Source: Legionella fallonii LLAP-10
Lineage (GTDB): Bacteria > Pseudomonadota > Gammaproteobacteria > Legionellales > Legionellaceae
Direction: 5' to 3'
Assembly (NCBI RefSeq): GCF_000953135.1
Contig: NZ_LN614827.1
Location: forward strand, 2,509,001-2,573,000
DNA: 64,000 nucleotides
Numbering within the stretch: position 1 is the first letter of the stretch; every line of letters starts with the position of its first letter. Below are positions 17,513-26,228 of this stretch, piece after piece. The translations under genes and the position numbers were made by a program. Below the pieces are notes generated by a model. That model did no database searches. It was not told where the DNA came from and saw nothing but the letters and a program-made list of their open reading frames with translations.

Positions 17513-18700
17513 CCGCTGTGCTCTTTTAGAATTAAATACTAAGAAGGCACTCATGAAACAAAGCAAAGAAGATATTGTCCAAGCACTTTGGGCATTGAAA
17601 TAATACATTGCTACTCCTGATATGAGAGGGCCAATCATCATGCCTAATGCATATGCGCTGCGCCACGCCCCTATACCTAGGCCACTGTGGTTAGAGCTTC
17701 CATATTGATGACATAATGCAACGGAGTACGCCATAAACAACATTTCACCAAGAGTGAATACTAAAAGCGAACAAAACATTCCTAGTATTGTAGAAGACAG
17801 GCCCATAGCAAACGTTGACGCCCCTAATAAAATACAGCCGATACAAGCAACTATATGTTTATTGAATCGCTCAATCCTTTTTGATAATTTTACTTGAAAT
17901 AATGCGATTAAAATGGGATCGGTTGCGAAAAAAAATCCAATGATTAAAGAATTTCCTATTGTTTCGTTTAAGTGAATCCCTAGTACTGTTTTTTGTATCC
18001 CATAAGTTAAACCGATGCAAAATACTGAAAATAACATTGGAATAAGCGAGCTATAGACTGTCTCAATTTCTTCTTTATTACTGGGTTTTGCAGCCACATC
18101 CTGATTACTGATTTCTAATTTTAGAAAAATAACTATTGAAAACAATATCAAAGTAACGCCGACCAAAGTCATTGCTAATTTAAAATGATTTTGCGCTAAA
18201 AGCATTATCAAAACCATTGCCACAATACCACCAGTATTTTCCAGTGCATTTTTATAGGATTGGGCAATCGTTAAACTGTGATTGGTATTTTTTGAAATCT
18301 GCAAGAAAGATGAGTTACTGCAAGTGATGAACAAGTTGATCCCAAATCCCATTAACAATACAAAGACAACAGATAAATGAAAAGAACTCACTTTTGCTAG
18401 AATAACAAATGCGACGCCCATGAGTAAGAAACTTGCCCCAATTATACCCTTTGCTTGTGCTTTTCCCGTAACGTATCCACCACATATACTGCCCAAAATA
18501 GCTCCAATCCCCATTGAAAAGCCTAAGAAGCCTATATTTAATTTATTAAAATTTGTGCTTACACTAAAAAAATACGCAATATGGTAAGATAGGCCGCCTC
18601 CAATAGCCTCTATAAAAGAAAGAGCCAATAATAATTTACAAGTGACTGGTAAATCACTAAAAGAGAACCCTACTTTAGAAGAGCTGACTGTTGAGCTCAT
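17495..18700 (-). CDS. MFS transporter, probable exporter of the RiPP locus
   Basis: 401 residues with about 12 membrane helices, a major-facilitator fold (GFSMGIGAILGSICGGYVTG in the first half, GLGIGAWRSAYALGMMIGPL in the second). AGGGA stands 6-7 bases before the ATG. It lies 43 bases after the methyltransferase gene on the same strand, so precursor, methyltransferase and transporter form one operon. Export of the product or self-protection is inferred from this linkage only. Confidence 0.8.
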   Translation of the reverse strand: MSSTVSSSKVGFSFSDLPVTCKLLLALSFIEAIGGGLSYHIAYFFSVSTNFNKLNIGFLGFSMGIGAILGSICGGYVTGKAQAKGIIGASFLLMGVAFVILAKVSSFHLSVVFVLLMGFGINLFITCSNSSFLQISKNTNHSLTIAQSYKNALENTGGIVAMVLIMLLAQNHFKLAMTLVGVTLILFSIVIFLKLEISNQDVAAKPSNKEEIETVYSSLIPMLFSVFCIGLTYGIQKTVLGIHLNETIGNSLIIGFFFATDPILIALFQVKLSKRIERFNKHIVACIGCILLGASTFAMGLSSTILGMFCSLLVFTLGEMLFMAYSVALCHQYGSSNHSGLGIGAWRSAYALGMMIGPLISGVAMYYFNAQSAWTISSLLCFMSAFLVFNSKRAQRLEAVY

Positions 18701-18743
18701 TGTAATCCCTCACATTAAATAAAAATTAGATACATCCACTAAA

Positions 18744-19514
18744 CTATGCCACTTGATTTAATAACCTTAATGCATCAGAACTCGGCATTCGTTGTATTTT
18801 ATCGGGAGGAATATACAAAGTAGACAGTGTTGTTAACTCTTGCCTATCAAGTTGCTCTAAATCAAATTCAGATATCTTTGGATGAGTACCAGGATAAAGA
18901 GCAGCTTCGTAAATAACCGCTTTTTTTTCTTTTTTATAGAGTTCGATTAATTTTTTTTTAATAAAATTAAGAGCCTCAAAATTGATTTTATTTGTTGGTA
19001 AACCCAGATTTCCAACCATACCAATCTGGTAAATTACTACATGAGAAGAAGGATCTACTACTTTATCATATAGAAGATATTCCGTAGCATCAAAGGATTG
19101 GATACCTCCAGATGCGGGATCAAACCTAAGATCGGCATATAAACAATCTTGAGTTGAAATACCAGGGCACACCACTGTTTTAATGCTATCACCAAGCATA
19201 GACAAAGCGAGCAAGCCAGGAGTAGCAAACACACATGGATGACCATATATAACAACACATAATGATCGTACATCTTCTATCGCGCTATGAATATATTGTG
19301 CAATATTATTATAAGCACTTTCTCTTGATTTAGAGTTAAAGTATATTTCATCCAGTGACTCTGATGATTTCGCTAATTTACGAATATAGCGCTCTAGCAA
19401 GGGTTCATTAACTAAGTAGATTACCTTATCACAAGTAGAAATATATCCTTTTGCTTCTTCTGTAATATGAGCTATTGTTTTAATTCCAGTACCAACTAAC
19501 GCTACAACTTTCAC
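18744..19514 (-). CDS. Borosin-type peptide N-methyltransferase (tetrapyrrole methylase fold)
   Basis: 256 residues, SAM-dependent tetrapyrrole-methylase family: VALVGTGIK at the N-terminus, YGHPCVFATPG (90-100), VCPGIS (115-120), and CLYADLRFDPA with DATEYL (124-147). Unlike cobalamin or ribosomal RNA enzymes it follows, 8 bases away, a 72-residue peptide gene with a repeated C-terminus. It also has Y58-x5-R64-x3-Y68, the spacing of the catalytic Tyr/Arg/Tyr of the fungal borosin enzyme OphMA as I remember it (Y66/R72/Y76). Borosin enzymes methylate backbone amides of a precursor peptide. Here enzyme and substrate are separate ('split'). Overall family sure; borosin role strongly suggested. 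Confidence 0.78.
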   Translation of the reverse strand: MKVVALVGTGIKTIAHITEEAKGYISTCDKVIYLVNEPLLERYIRKLAKSSESLDEIYFNSKSRESAYNNIAQYIHSAIEDVRSLCVVIYGHPCVFATPGLLALSMLGDSIKTVVCPGISTQDCLYADLRFDPASGGIQSFDATEYLLYDKVVDPSSHVVIYQIGMVGNLGLPTNKINFEALNFIKKKLIELYKKEKKAVIYEAALYPGTHPKISEFDLEQLDRQELTTLSTLYIPPDKIQRMPSSDALRLLNQVA

Positions 19515-19522
19515 TTAAATCC

Positions 19523-19741
19523 TTATTTGGTCACTGGAAAAACATGGCTCATATCCGGATACGGGATCACATGGCTCATATCCGAAAAATTCTTTTTATC
19601 AGTGATTAACTCCCTGATCTTATGTGTATCTGAGTTTTTATATGATTCAACCAAGCTTTTACTTAAAACCCAATCCTCTAAAGCCACTGTATCAAGGAGT
19701 GGATTTTTCACCAATGCCTCAACTGCATCTAATAATTCCAT
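19523..19741 (-). CDS. Borosin-like RiPP precursor peptide with repeated core
   Basis: 72 residues from the ATG at 19741, chosen over an upstream TTG because GGAGGG lies just before it. Residues 1-52 form a helical leader (MELLDAVEALVKNP, LEDWVLSKSLVESYKNSD, HKIRELITDKK) like borosin-binding domains. Residues 53-72 are SDMSHVIPYPDMSHVFPVTK, where DMSHV recurs with a 9-residue period. At DNA level 16 identical bases repeat 27 bases apart (19542-19557 and 19569-19584). The Val/Ile/Phe/Pro-rich core fits backbone N-methylation substrates. First gene of the operon with the methyltransferase. Confidence 0.75.
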   Translation of the reverse strand: MELLDAVEALVKNPLLDTVALEDWVLSKSLVESYKNSDTHKIRELITDKKNFSDMSHVIPYPDMSHVFPVTK

Positions 19742-19801
19742 AGTCCCTCCAAAATTTGGCAATCAAAATTTTGCACTATTTATTTTATAAAAATTTAAAT
19801 C

Positions 19802-19831
19802 ATTATCCTATCAAAAATCAATCATTATCAA
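19802..19831 (-). promoter_or_regulatory. Candidate promoter of the RiPP precursor operon
   Basis: On the minus strand TTGATA (19831-19826) and GATAAT (19807-19802) are 18 bases apart, about 60 bases before the precursor ATG. The element AATCATTATC occurs twice (about 19798 and 19819). The rest of 19742-20024 is AT-rich and without a gene; it serves both the precursor operon and the divergent ABC exporter. Confidence 0.35.
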
Positions 19832-20024
19832 GAAATCTTTTATTTCAAATAACATGTCAGTGCATAGAATATCATTACGGATTGACTCATATTATTCCAC
19901 AAATGTATGTTTTTTTGAACACAAATTATTTTGCGCTTGCCTCAATGTCTACGGTTTTTTTACTTCCTAAATTATTTAATGTTATCCTCCTCAATCATAT
20001 GATAATAATCAATAAGGACTCTAT

Positions 20025-21791
20025 TTGACGAGTTTACAGATAATATCCCATTTTTTTCCATTTTTTTGGCCGAAAAATAATTTTAAAAAAAAGTTTCGGG
20101 TCATATTTTCATTATTTTTGGTTTTCACAACACTCGCCTTAAATTTAATTGTACCCATTTTTTTTAAAGATATAGTAACTGCATTATCCGGTACGATAAG
20201 GACATCGAGCATGATGATTATCTCGCTGATCTGCTGTTATGGATTACTCTGGATGCTGGCAAGATGCAGTGAAAAAATTCGCGAGATGCTTTCTTTTGTA
20301 AACATAAGTACAACAATTGCGGATTATAGTACTCATGTCTTTGCACACCTTCATGCTTTAAATTACAAATTTCATCTGGATAAGGAAACCGGAAAAATAA
20401 CCAGCGCTATCAGTCGCGCACAGCTTGCAATCGCGATGCTTATCTCGAACATATTGTTTCGGATTGTGCCTGTTTTTTTAGAAATTCTCTTCGCTTTTTT
20501 AATCATTTGGCACTTCTATGGCTTAAGCTATGGCCTCTATCTAATTATTATTTTGGGAATCTATCTTGTTTTTAATGGACTCACTCAAAAAAAATCCACA
20601 GTCCTGCAAAAAAATTGTAGCATTGCTGAATTAAATGTAAGTTCCGCAATTACCGACAGCCTACTCAACACAGAAACTGTAAAATACTACAACAGTCAAA
20701 CCGTAGAACATAAAAAAATAGACCAATTTTTACAAGAAAGCGTTCATGCAAATACAGCATTATTTAGTGGAAACGGTACATTTTTGGTGATACAAACACT
20801 CATTATTGCGGGGGGTCTTGCCTTTTTGTCCTATAAAGTAGGGTACCAAATTTTAATTGGACAGTTAAAAATTGGTGACTTTGTCCTGATTAATGGCTAT
20901 TTATTACAGTTATTTGAACCTTTAAGCGAAGCTAGTGTGCGTTGGCGAGATACCAAAAATGATTTATCCAAAATAGAATATTCAGCCTATTTATTAGATC
21001 AAACCGATGAAGTTGAACAAGACCATCCTGATGCAAAACCTTTATTCATTACCGGCCCGCATGTTCACTTTAAAAACGTCACTTTCGGTTACCAACCAGA
21101 ACACCCCATTTTAAAAAATGTAAGCTTCGAAGTTCCACCCGCAAAGATGACAGCTATTGTGGGACCCAGCGGATCGGGTAAATCAACGATTGCACGATTA
21201 TTGCTGGGATTATTTGAAGTCACTCAGGGACAAATACTCATAGATGACCAGGATATTACTGCTGTGAGCAAGCATTCATTACGCCAACAAATCGGAATTG
21301 TTCCACAAGAAGTTCTACTCTTCAACAATACGTTGAGGTTTAATCTCTGCTACGGTGCTCTAAATATCTCCGAGCGTGAAATCAATAACGTAATCCAACT
21401 GGCGCACTTGGAAGAGATGGTAAAAAACCTCCCCAAAGGAATTGAAACCAACATCGGTGAAGGGGGTTTTAAATTATCAGGAGGAGAACGCCAGAGGATT
21501 GGAATAGCAAGATGTTTATTACGCAACCCGAGTATTTTGTTATTTGATGAAGCAACCGCATCGCTCGACACGCAGACTGAAAAAAATATCCAGGAAAATA
21601 TTGAGGAAGTTACAAAACATACCACCAGTATAGTCATTGCACATCGTTTGAGTACGATTATTCATGCTGACAACATTCTTGTTTTACAAGACGGAGAAAT
21701 CGTAGAAGCTGGAACGCATCAAGAATTAATCGAGAAAAAGGGATTATATTACTCCATGTGGAATAGCCAGCAGCAAAAGAGTGCATCATGA
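20025..21791 (+). CDS. ABC exporter half-transporter, subunit 1 (Atm1/HMT-like)
   Basis: 588 residues: six membrane helices in the first ~300 residues and an ATPase domain with Walker A GPSGSGKST, signature LSGGERQRIGIAR and Walker B ILLFDEATASLD. The membrane part has the ...ETVKYYN motif typical of the Atm1/HMT-type exporters of metal-thiol conjugates and peptides. Start TTG at 20025 with AAGGA 7 bases upstream; no better ATG. Overlaps the next gene by 4 bases. Divergent from the precursor operon, so it may export the modified peptide or a precursor; this is inference. Confidence 0.85.
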   Translation: MTSLQIISHFFPFFWPKNNFKKKFRVIFSLFLVFTTLALNLIVPIFFKDIVTALSGTIRTSSMMIISLICCYGLLWMLARCSEKIREMLSFVNISTTIADYSTHVFAHLHALNYKFHLDKETGKITSAISRAQLAIAMLISNILFRIVPVFLEILFAFLIIWHFYGLSYGLYLIIILGIYLVFNGLTQKKSTVLQKNCSIAELNVSSAITDSLLNTETVKYYNSQTVEHKKIDQFLQESVHANTALFSGNGTFLVIQTLIIAGGLAFLSYKVGYQILIGQLKIGDFVLINGYLLQLFEPLSEASVRWRDTKNDLSKIEYSAYLLDQTDEVEQDHPDAKPLFITGPHVHFKNVTFGYQPEHPILKNVSFEVPPAKMTAIVGPSGSGKSTIARLLLGLFEVTQGQILIDDQDITAVSKHSLRQQIGIVPQEVLLFNNTLRFNLCYGALNISEREINNVIQLAHLEEMVKNLPKGIETNIGEGGFKLSGGERQRIGIARCLLRNPSILLFDEATASLDTQTEKNIQENIEEVTKHTTSIVIAHRLSTIIHADNILVLQDGEIVEAGTHQELIEKKGLYYSMWNSQQQKSAS

Positions 21792-23596
21792 TGAATGAAA
21801 GTTTACCCAGCATTAAAGAAACTATCTACTATCTTTGGCCTTGCGTTTGGACAAAGAACAGCCTAAGAGGAAAAATTCACGTTGTCTTGGCTCTCTTATT
21901 TATATTGATTTCCATTGCACTAAATTTGTGTGTCCCCATTTTTTTAAAAGAAGCCATTAATGCACTCTCTGGACATGCCCTATTTTTAAACAGCACCCCT
22001 TTAGTCATCATTCTGACTTATGCATCGGTTTGGGGTGCATCCAAAGCTTGTATCACCCTCAGTCAAGTAATAGCTTTTCCTGTAGAATTAGAAGGGGCGA
22101 GAAAATTTTGTTTAGAACTTTTTGATCACGTACAAGCGCTTTCCACAAAATTTCATAGAGAACGTAAATCAGGCGAAATTCTTACAATCATAGAACGTTC
22201 ACACTCGTCTGCTGTTGATCTTATTGGTCGACCTATTGTGATGATATTGCCGGTTCTTATAGAAATAATTTTTGCTATGATTTTTTTGAGCTATTTTTAT
22301 GATCTTTTTTTTGGATTGGTTCTATTGTTGATGCTGGTTTCTTATATCTTGCTAAGCTATTACACCGCTCAATGGATTGTAAAATGCAGAATGAAGCAAA
22401 ACAATGAAGATGCATCTGCAAACGCCTATCTGGTGGAAAGCCTGTTGCATGCGGATACCGTGAAATATTTTAATACCCAACAGGATGAAATCAATACAGC
22501 TGCTCAAAAATCACAAGAAAAGGCCTGTGCAGATACTCGAGCATTAAATGCCGATGCAAAAATTCATCTTATGCAAAATGTCATTGTCGGTATGTGTGTT
22601 ATTATTATGCTCTTACTTGCTGGCAGCCGAGTCATTGCAGGGAGCATGAATGTCGGAGATTTTGTACTGGTCCATGGCTATTTATTCATGTTCATGCTGC
22701 CATTATCCATGCTAGGCTATCGAATTCGTGTTACCCGAGATGATTTAGCTCGTTTTCAAACCGCGATTCAGTTGCTGAAAATTCCTATCGATATTCAAGA
22801 CCAACCCAATGCCAGAACACTTAAGTACAAAGAAGGAAAAATCCAATTTGATCACGTCCATTTTACTTATAATGAACATCGAAAAATTCTTGATGACGTT
22901 AGCTTTATAGTTGAACCCGGTACCACTACTGCAATCGTTGGATCCTCAGGATCCGGCAAATCCACTCTCGCAAGATTAATCTTTCGGCTTTACGATTTGA
23001 ATTCGGGGAGTATTCAGATTGATGGGCAAAATATTAGCAATATCCAACATGCATCACTCAGAGCAATACTCGGTATTGTTCCTCAGGAAACTGCTTTATT
23101 CAATGATACCTTAAGAAATAACCTGATATATGGAAATCCGCATGTCACTCATGATGAATTGGCGGATGCAATACAAGCAGTACATCTTGACAGGTTCGTG
23201 GCAAAACTGCCTGATGGGTTAGAAACCAGAGTTGGTGAGCGCGGATTAAAATTGTCTGGTGGCGAAAAACAGCGAGTGGCCATCGCTAGAATGCTGCTTA
23301 AAAAACCTAAAATTTTTATTTTTGATGAAGCAACATCTTCACTGGATATGAAAACAGAGAAAGACATTCAGACCTGTCTCAAACAGATATCGATCAACAC
23401 AACAACACTTATTATTGCACATAGACTTTCTACAGTAACGCATGCAGATAATATTCTGGTACTCGCTAAAGGTGTGATTATTGAGCAAGGTACCCACAAT
23501 GAACTACTAAATCAAAATGGTGCCTATGCTCAATTGTGGAAAGCTCAAAGTCAAAATAAAATTGACACAGGGTCTATTAATGGCTTTGTTCCTTAG
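21788..23596 (+). CDS. ABC exporter half-transporter, subunit 2 (Atm1/HMT-like)
   Basis: 602 residues, same layout as the upstream gene and clearly homologous: six helices, DTVKYFNTQQ motif, Walker A GSSGSGKST, signature LSGGEKQRVAIAR, Walker B IFIFDEATSSLD. Both ATP sites of the pair keep consensus residues. ATGATG start overlapping the upstream stop. The two half-transporters, tandem and coupled, probably form a heterodimer. Confidence 0.87.
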   Translation: MMNESLPSIKETIYYLWPCVWTKNSLRGKIHVVLALLFILISIALNLCVPIFLKEAINALSGHALFLNSTPLVIILTYASVWGASKACITLSQVIAFPVELEGARKFCLELFDHVQALSTKFHRERKSGEILTIIERSHSSAVDLIGRPIVMILPVLIEIIFAMIFLSYFYDLFFGLVLLLMLVSYILLSYYTAQWIVKCRMKQNNEDASANAYLVESLLHADTVKYFNTQQDEINTAAQKSQEKACADTRALNADAKIHLMQNVIVGMCVIIMLLLAGSRVIAGSMNVGDFVLVHGYLFMFMLPLSMLGYRIRVTRDDLARFQTAIQLLKIPIDIQDQPNARTLKYKEGKIQFDHVHFTYNEHRKILDDVSFIVEPGTTTAIVGSSGSGKSTLARLIFRLYDLNSGSIQIDGQNISNIQHASLRAILGIVPQETALFNDTLRNNLIYGNPHVTHDELADAIQAVHLDRFVAKLPDGLETRVGERGLKLSGGEKQRVAIARMLLKKPKIFIFDEATSSLDMKTEKDIQTCLKQISINTTTLIIAHRLSTVTHADNILVLAKGVIIEQGTHNELLNQNGAYAQLWKAQSQNKIDTGSINGFVP

Positions 23597-23598
23597 CT

Positions 23599-23642
23599 CA
23601 TTATCCTCCGAAAAATACCTCTATATTTTGAGGAGGATAATG
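23599..23642 (+). terminator. Hairpin after the ABC exporter genes
   Basis: CATTATCCTCC (23599-23609) and GGAGGATAATG (23632-23642), an 11-bp perfect stem with a 22-base loop that can itself fold (CTCTATATTTTGAG). No strong T run, so a weak terminator or a processing site. Confidence 0.4.
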
Positions 23643-23677
23643 CTTGGTTATGCTGTGACACCAATGGAGGCGGCATT

Positions 23678-24520
23678 ATGAATATAAAACAAAACGACAC
23701 ATCAACCACTCCCCCTATTTTATATGGTACAGCATGGAAAGAAGATGACACAAAACGTTTGGTGCTCCAGGCACTCAACTCAGGATTTCGAGGGATTGAT
23801 ACTGCCAATCAACGTAGGCATTATTTTGAAGAAGCCGTGGGTGATGCAATTGATCAATTTTTAACAACTAGTCAAAAAACACGCAGTGATTTATTTCTAC
23901 AAACAAAATTTACCTCTGTACATGGCCAAGATCATAGAAAACCTTATGATGAATTTGATTCATTGACCAACCAGGTCAAGCAATCCTTTGCAAGCTCACT
24001 AGAACATTTACAGACAGACTACATTGACGCCTATATACTTCATGGCCCTTCACTATCTCATGGAATAATCGATGCAGATTTAGAAATTTGGCAGGCCATG
24101 GAAGAGCTGGTGTGTAGTAGAAAGGTAAAGTTTCTCGGCATTTCTAACGTTAATATGGCACAAGTTGAAGAACTATATAGAAAAGTCTCTATAAAGCCGT
24201 CGTTTATACAAAATAGATGTTTCGCCATAACACAATGGGATCAAGACGTTAGGACATTTAGTCAAAAAAACAAGATTATCTATCAAGGATTTTCTTTGCT
24301 CACTGCGAATCAGCGGTATTTATTAAACCCTCACATGCAATCACTTGCTGTAAAATATGATAAAACCATCCCGCAAATTATATTTCGCTTTGCAAACCAA
24401 GTGGGGATATTGCCTTTAACCGGCACTACAAATCAACAACACATGGATAATGATTTAAACATATATGACTTTGAGCTTACACAAGAAGAAATTCAATATA
24501 TAGAAAATATAGGATTATAA
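23678..24520 (+). CDS. Aldo/keto reductase
   Basis: 280 residues, NADPH-type oxidoreductase of the AKR family. The catalytic tetrad is present: Asp41 (GIDTAN), Tyr49, Lys77 (LQTKF), His122 (ILHGP), followed by KVKFLGISNVNMAQVEEL. Located after the ABC exporter and its hairpin, same strand. It may modify the peptide product or be an unrelated cargo gene. Confidence 0.85.
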   Translation: MNIKQNDTSTTPPILYGTAWKEDDTKRLVLQALNSGFRGIDTANQRRHYFEEAVGDAIDQFLTTSQKTRSDLFLQTKFTSVHGQDHRKPYDEFDSLTNQVKQSFASSLEHLQTDYIDAYILHGPSLSHGIIDADLEIWQAMEELVCSRKVKFLGISNVNMAQVEELYRKVSIKPSFIQNRCFAITQWDQDVRTFSQKNKIIYQGFSLLTANQRYLLNPHMQSLAVKYDKTIPQIIFRFANQVGILPLTGTTNQQHMDNDLNIYDFELTQEEIQYIENIGL

Positions 24521-24530
24521 GTGAACCAAT

Positions 24531-25031
24531 ATGACCATTAAAATTGAAACACCAAGGATGCTTTTGCGTTTAATTAAGGATGAGGACTTAGATCAAGTTG
24601 CTCAGCTTCATGCAGACCGAGAAGTTAGAAAATTCTTTCCTGATGGAACACAAGATCGCGAGCAGACTAAGCGAAGAATAAAACAGATTATGAACCTTTA
24701 TGGAGATAAAGGATTGCCTGGTTTTGTTATATTCAATAAGGTGACTCATGAATTCATTGGACGATGTGGATTTGGGCCAATTGAAACAGGGGAAATTGAA
24801 GTTGGATACCTTATTGTAAGAAAATTTTGGGGTATGGGTTATGCATCTGAAGCACTAGAGGCACTTCTTGAATGGAGTAAAATAAATATCAATTCTGATT
24901 ATATTATTGCTTTTGCGCCACTCAAACATAGTGCATCACATCGAGTAATGGAGAAGTGTGGTATGGAATATTATAAAGATGAACTTGGTCATGGTGTTGA
25001 GTGTAAATTTTATCGTTCCAAAAATAAATAA
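24531..25031 (+). CDS. GNAT acetyltransferase (RimJ/RimL type)
   Basis: 166 residues: TPRMLLRLIKDEDL at the start, acetyl-CoA loop VRKFWGMGYASEAL, then HSASHRVMEKCGM. Typical of enzymes that acetylate protein N-termini, spermidine or antibiotics; substrate unknown. Ten bases after the aldo/keto reductase gene, so probably co-transcribed. Confidence 0.85.
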   Translation: MTIKIETPRMLLRLIKDEDLDQVAQLHADREVRKFFPDGTQDREQTKRRIKQIMNLYGDKGLPGFVIFNKVTHEFIGRCGFGPIETGEIEVGYLIVRKFWGMGYASEALEALLEWSKININSDYIIAFAPLKHSASHRVMEKCGMEYYKDELGHGVECKFYRSKNK

Positions 25032-25053
25032 TTTATAAAACAGGTCAATTAGC

Positions 25054-25836
25054 ATGACAAAAATTACAACAGATGAAGCCGCGTTAAAATTAGCTGTACT
25101 TATTGATGCTGATAATGCTCGAGCAGTTATTATTGATGGTCTTTTAACTGAGATTGCTGGTTATGGAGATGCTATCGTAAGGAGAATTTATGGCGATTTC
25201 ACCTTACCATCTAGCGCACAATGGAAAAAGGTATTGCATAAATACGCTATAAAACCAGTACAGCAGTTTGCTTTTACTTCTGGAAAAAATGCAACAGATA
25301 GTGCACTTATTATTGATGCTATGGATCTACTTTATACGCATCGTTTTGGTGGTTTTTGTATCGTGTCAAGTGATAGTGATTTTACAAGTCTTGCTAACCG
25401 TATTCGTGAAGAAGGGTTGCAAGTTTTTGGATTTGGAGAAAAAAAAACACCAGAGGCATTTCGTAATGCCTGCAATAAATTTATTTTCACTGAAGTACTA
25501 CGCCCTGTAGCACCACCTGATCAATTAATTAGCCAGTCAAAAAAGAGAAAGCAGCCTGTTAAACAAGCAAAAGCTAATGAACCCTCAGCACAAGAATTTC
25601 CAAAAGAATTTATTCTAGAAGCATTAAATAACTCATACGATGATACTGGTTGGGCATACATAGGAACATTTGGTGGCTATTTAACTAAGTTAAAACCAGA
25701 CTTTGATTCCAGGCTTTATGGTTTCAAAAAGCTGAGTGATTTGGTTAAGGGAAAACCGGAGATTTTTGAAACGGAAGAACGAGTCAATCCTGGATCGAAC
25801 ACAAAAGTTTTATATTTACGTGGTAGACAAGAATAA
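25054..25836 (+). CDS. NYN-domain nuclease with C-terminal LOTUS/OST-HTH domain
   Basis: 260 residues. N-terminal NYN (PIN-like) domain with the acid residues VLIDADN (Asp18, Asp20), NATDSALIIDAMDL and VSSDSDF. C-terminal OST-HTH domain with GWAYIGTFGGYLTKLKPDFD and YGFKKLSDLVKG. Members of this family (LabA/DUF88-like) are predicted RNA-processing nucleases. 22 bases after the GNAT gene. Confidence 0.88.
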   Translation: MTKITTDEAALKLAVLIDADNARAVIIDGLLTEIAGYGDAIVRRIYGDFTLPSSAQWKKVLHKYAIKPVQQFAFTSGKNATDSALIIDAMDLLYTHRFGGFCIVSSDSDFTSLANRIREEGLQVFGFGEKKTPEAFRNACNKFIFTEVLRPVAPPDQLISQSKKRKQPVKQAKANEPSAQEFPKEFILEALNNSYDDTGWAYIGTFGGYLTKLKPDFDSRLYGFKKLSDLVKGKPEIFETEERVNPGSNTKVLYLRGRQE

Positions 25837-25850
25837 CGTGGAAATAATTA

Positions 25851-26228
25851 ATGAATCTATTAGAAAAAATTGCAGCATTAGAAAATGAAGCTACTGAATT
25901 TGGTTTTCAGTGGGAAACGACCGATCAGATTATGACTCAAATCCAAAGTGAGTGTATTGAAGTCGATGAGCATTTAAAAGCAGGAATTAATGATAACTCA
26001 TCTGCTTTGCAGGAAGAAATAGGTGACCTATTGCATGCCGTGTTTTCACTGTGTGTATTTTGTAAATTAGATCCCAAAGATACACTACAACAAACCTTAG
26101 AAAAATTTGAGCGGCGGCTTCGCGCTGTCAAAATGATTGCTCATGAAAAGAAACTCATTAATTTGGAAGGACACACTTTTGATGAGTTGATGTCTATCTG
26201 GAAACAAGCAAAGAATAGAGTGGGTTAA
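25851..26228 (+). CDS. MazG-like nucleotide pyrophosphohydrolase
   Basis: 125 residues, all-alpha NTP pyrophosphatase with the metal-binding ExxE/ExxD pattern: IQSECIEVDEHL and LQEEIGDLLHAVFSL. MazG enzymes hydrolyse NTPs or dNTPs, often damaged ones. Single domain, near the usual size. Fourteen bases after the NYN gene. Confidence 0.82.
   Translation: MNLLEKIAALENEATEFGFQWETTDQIMTQIQSECIEVDEHLKAGINDNSSALQEEIGDLLHAVFSLCVFCKLDPKDTLQQTLEKFERRLRAVKMIAHEKKLINLEGHTFDELMSIWKQAKNRVG

Noticed and set aside
18744-19514. Cobalamin/siroheme or rRNA (RsmI) methyltransferase
   Set aside because: It shares the fold, but there are no cobalamin or heme genes nearby, it follows a small peptide gene with a repeated end, and it has the Tyr/Arg/Tyr pattern of borosin enzymes.
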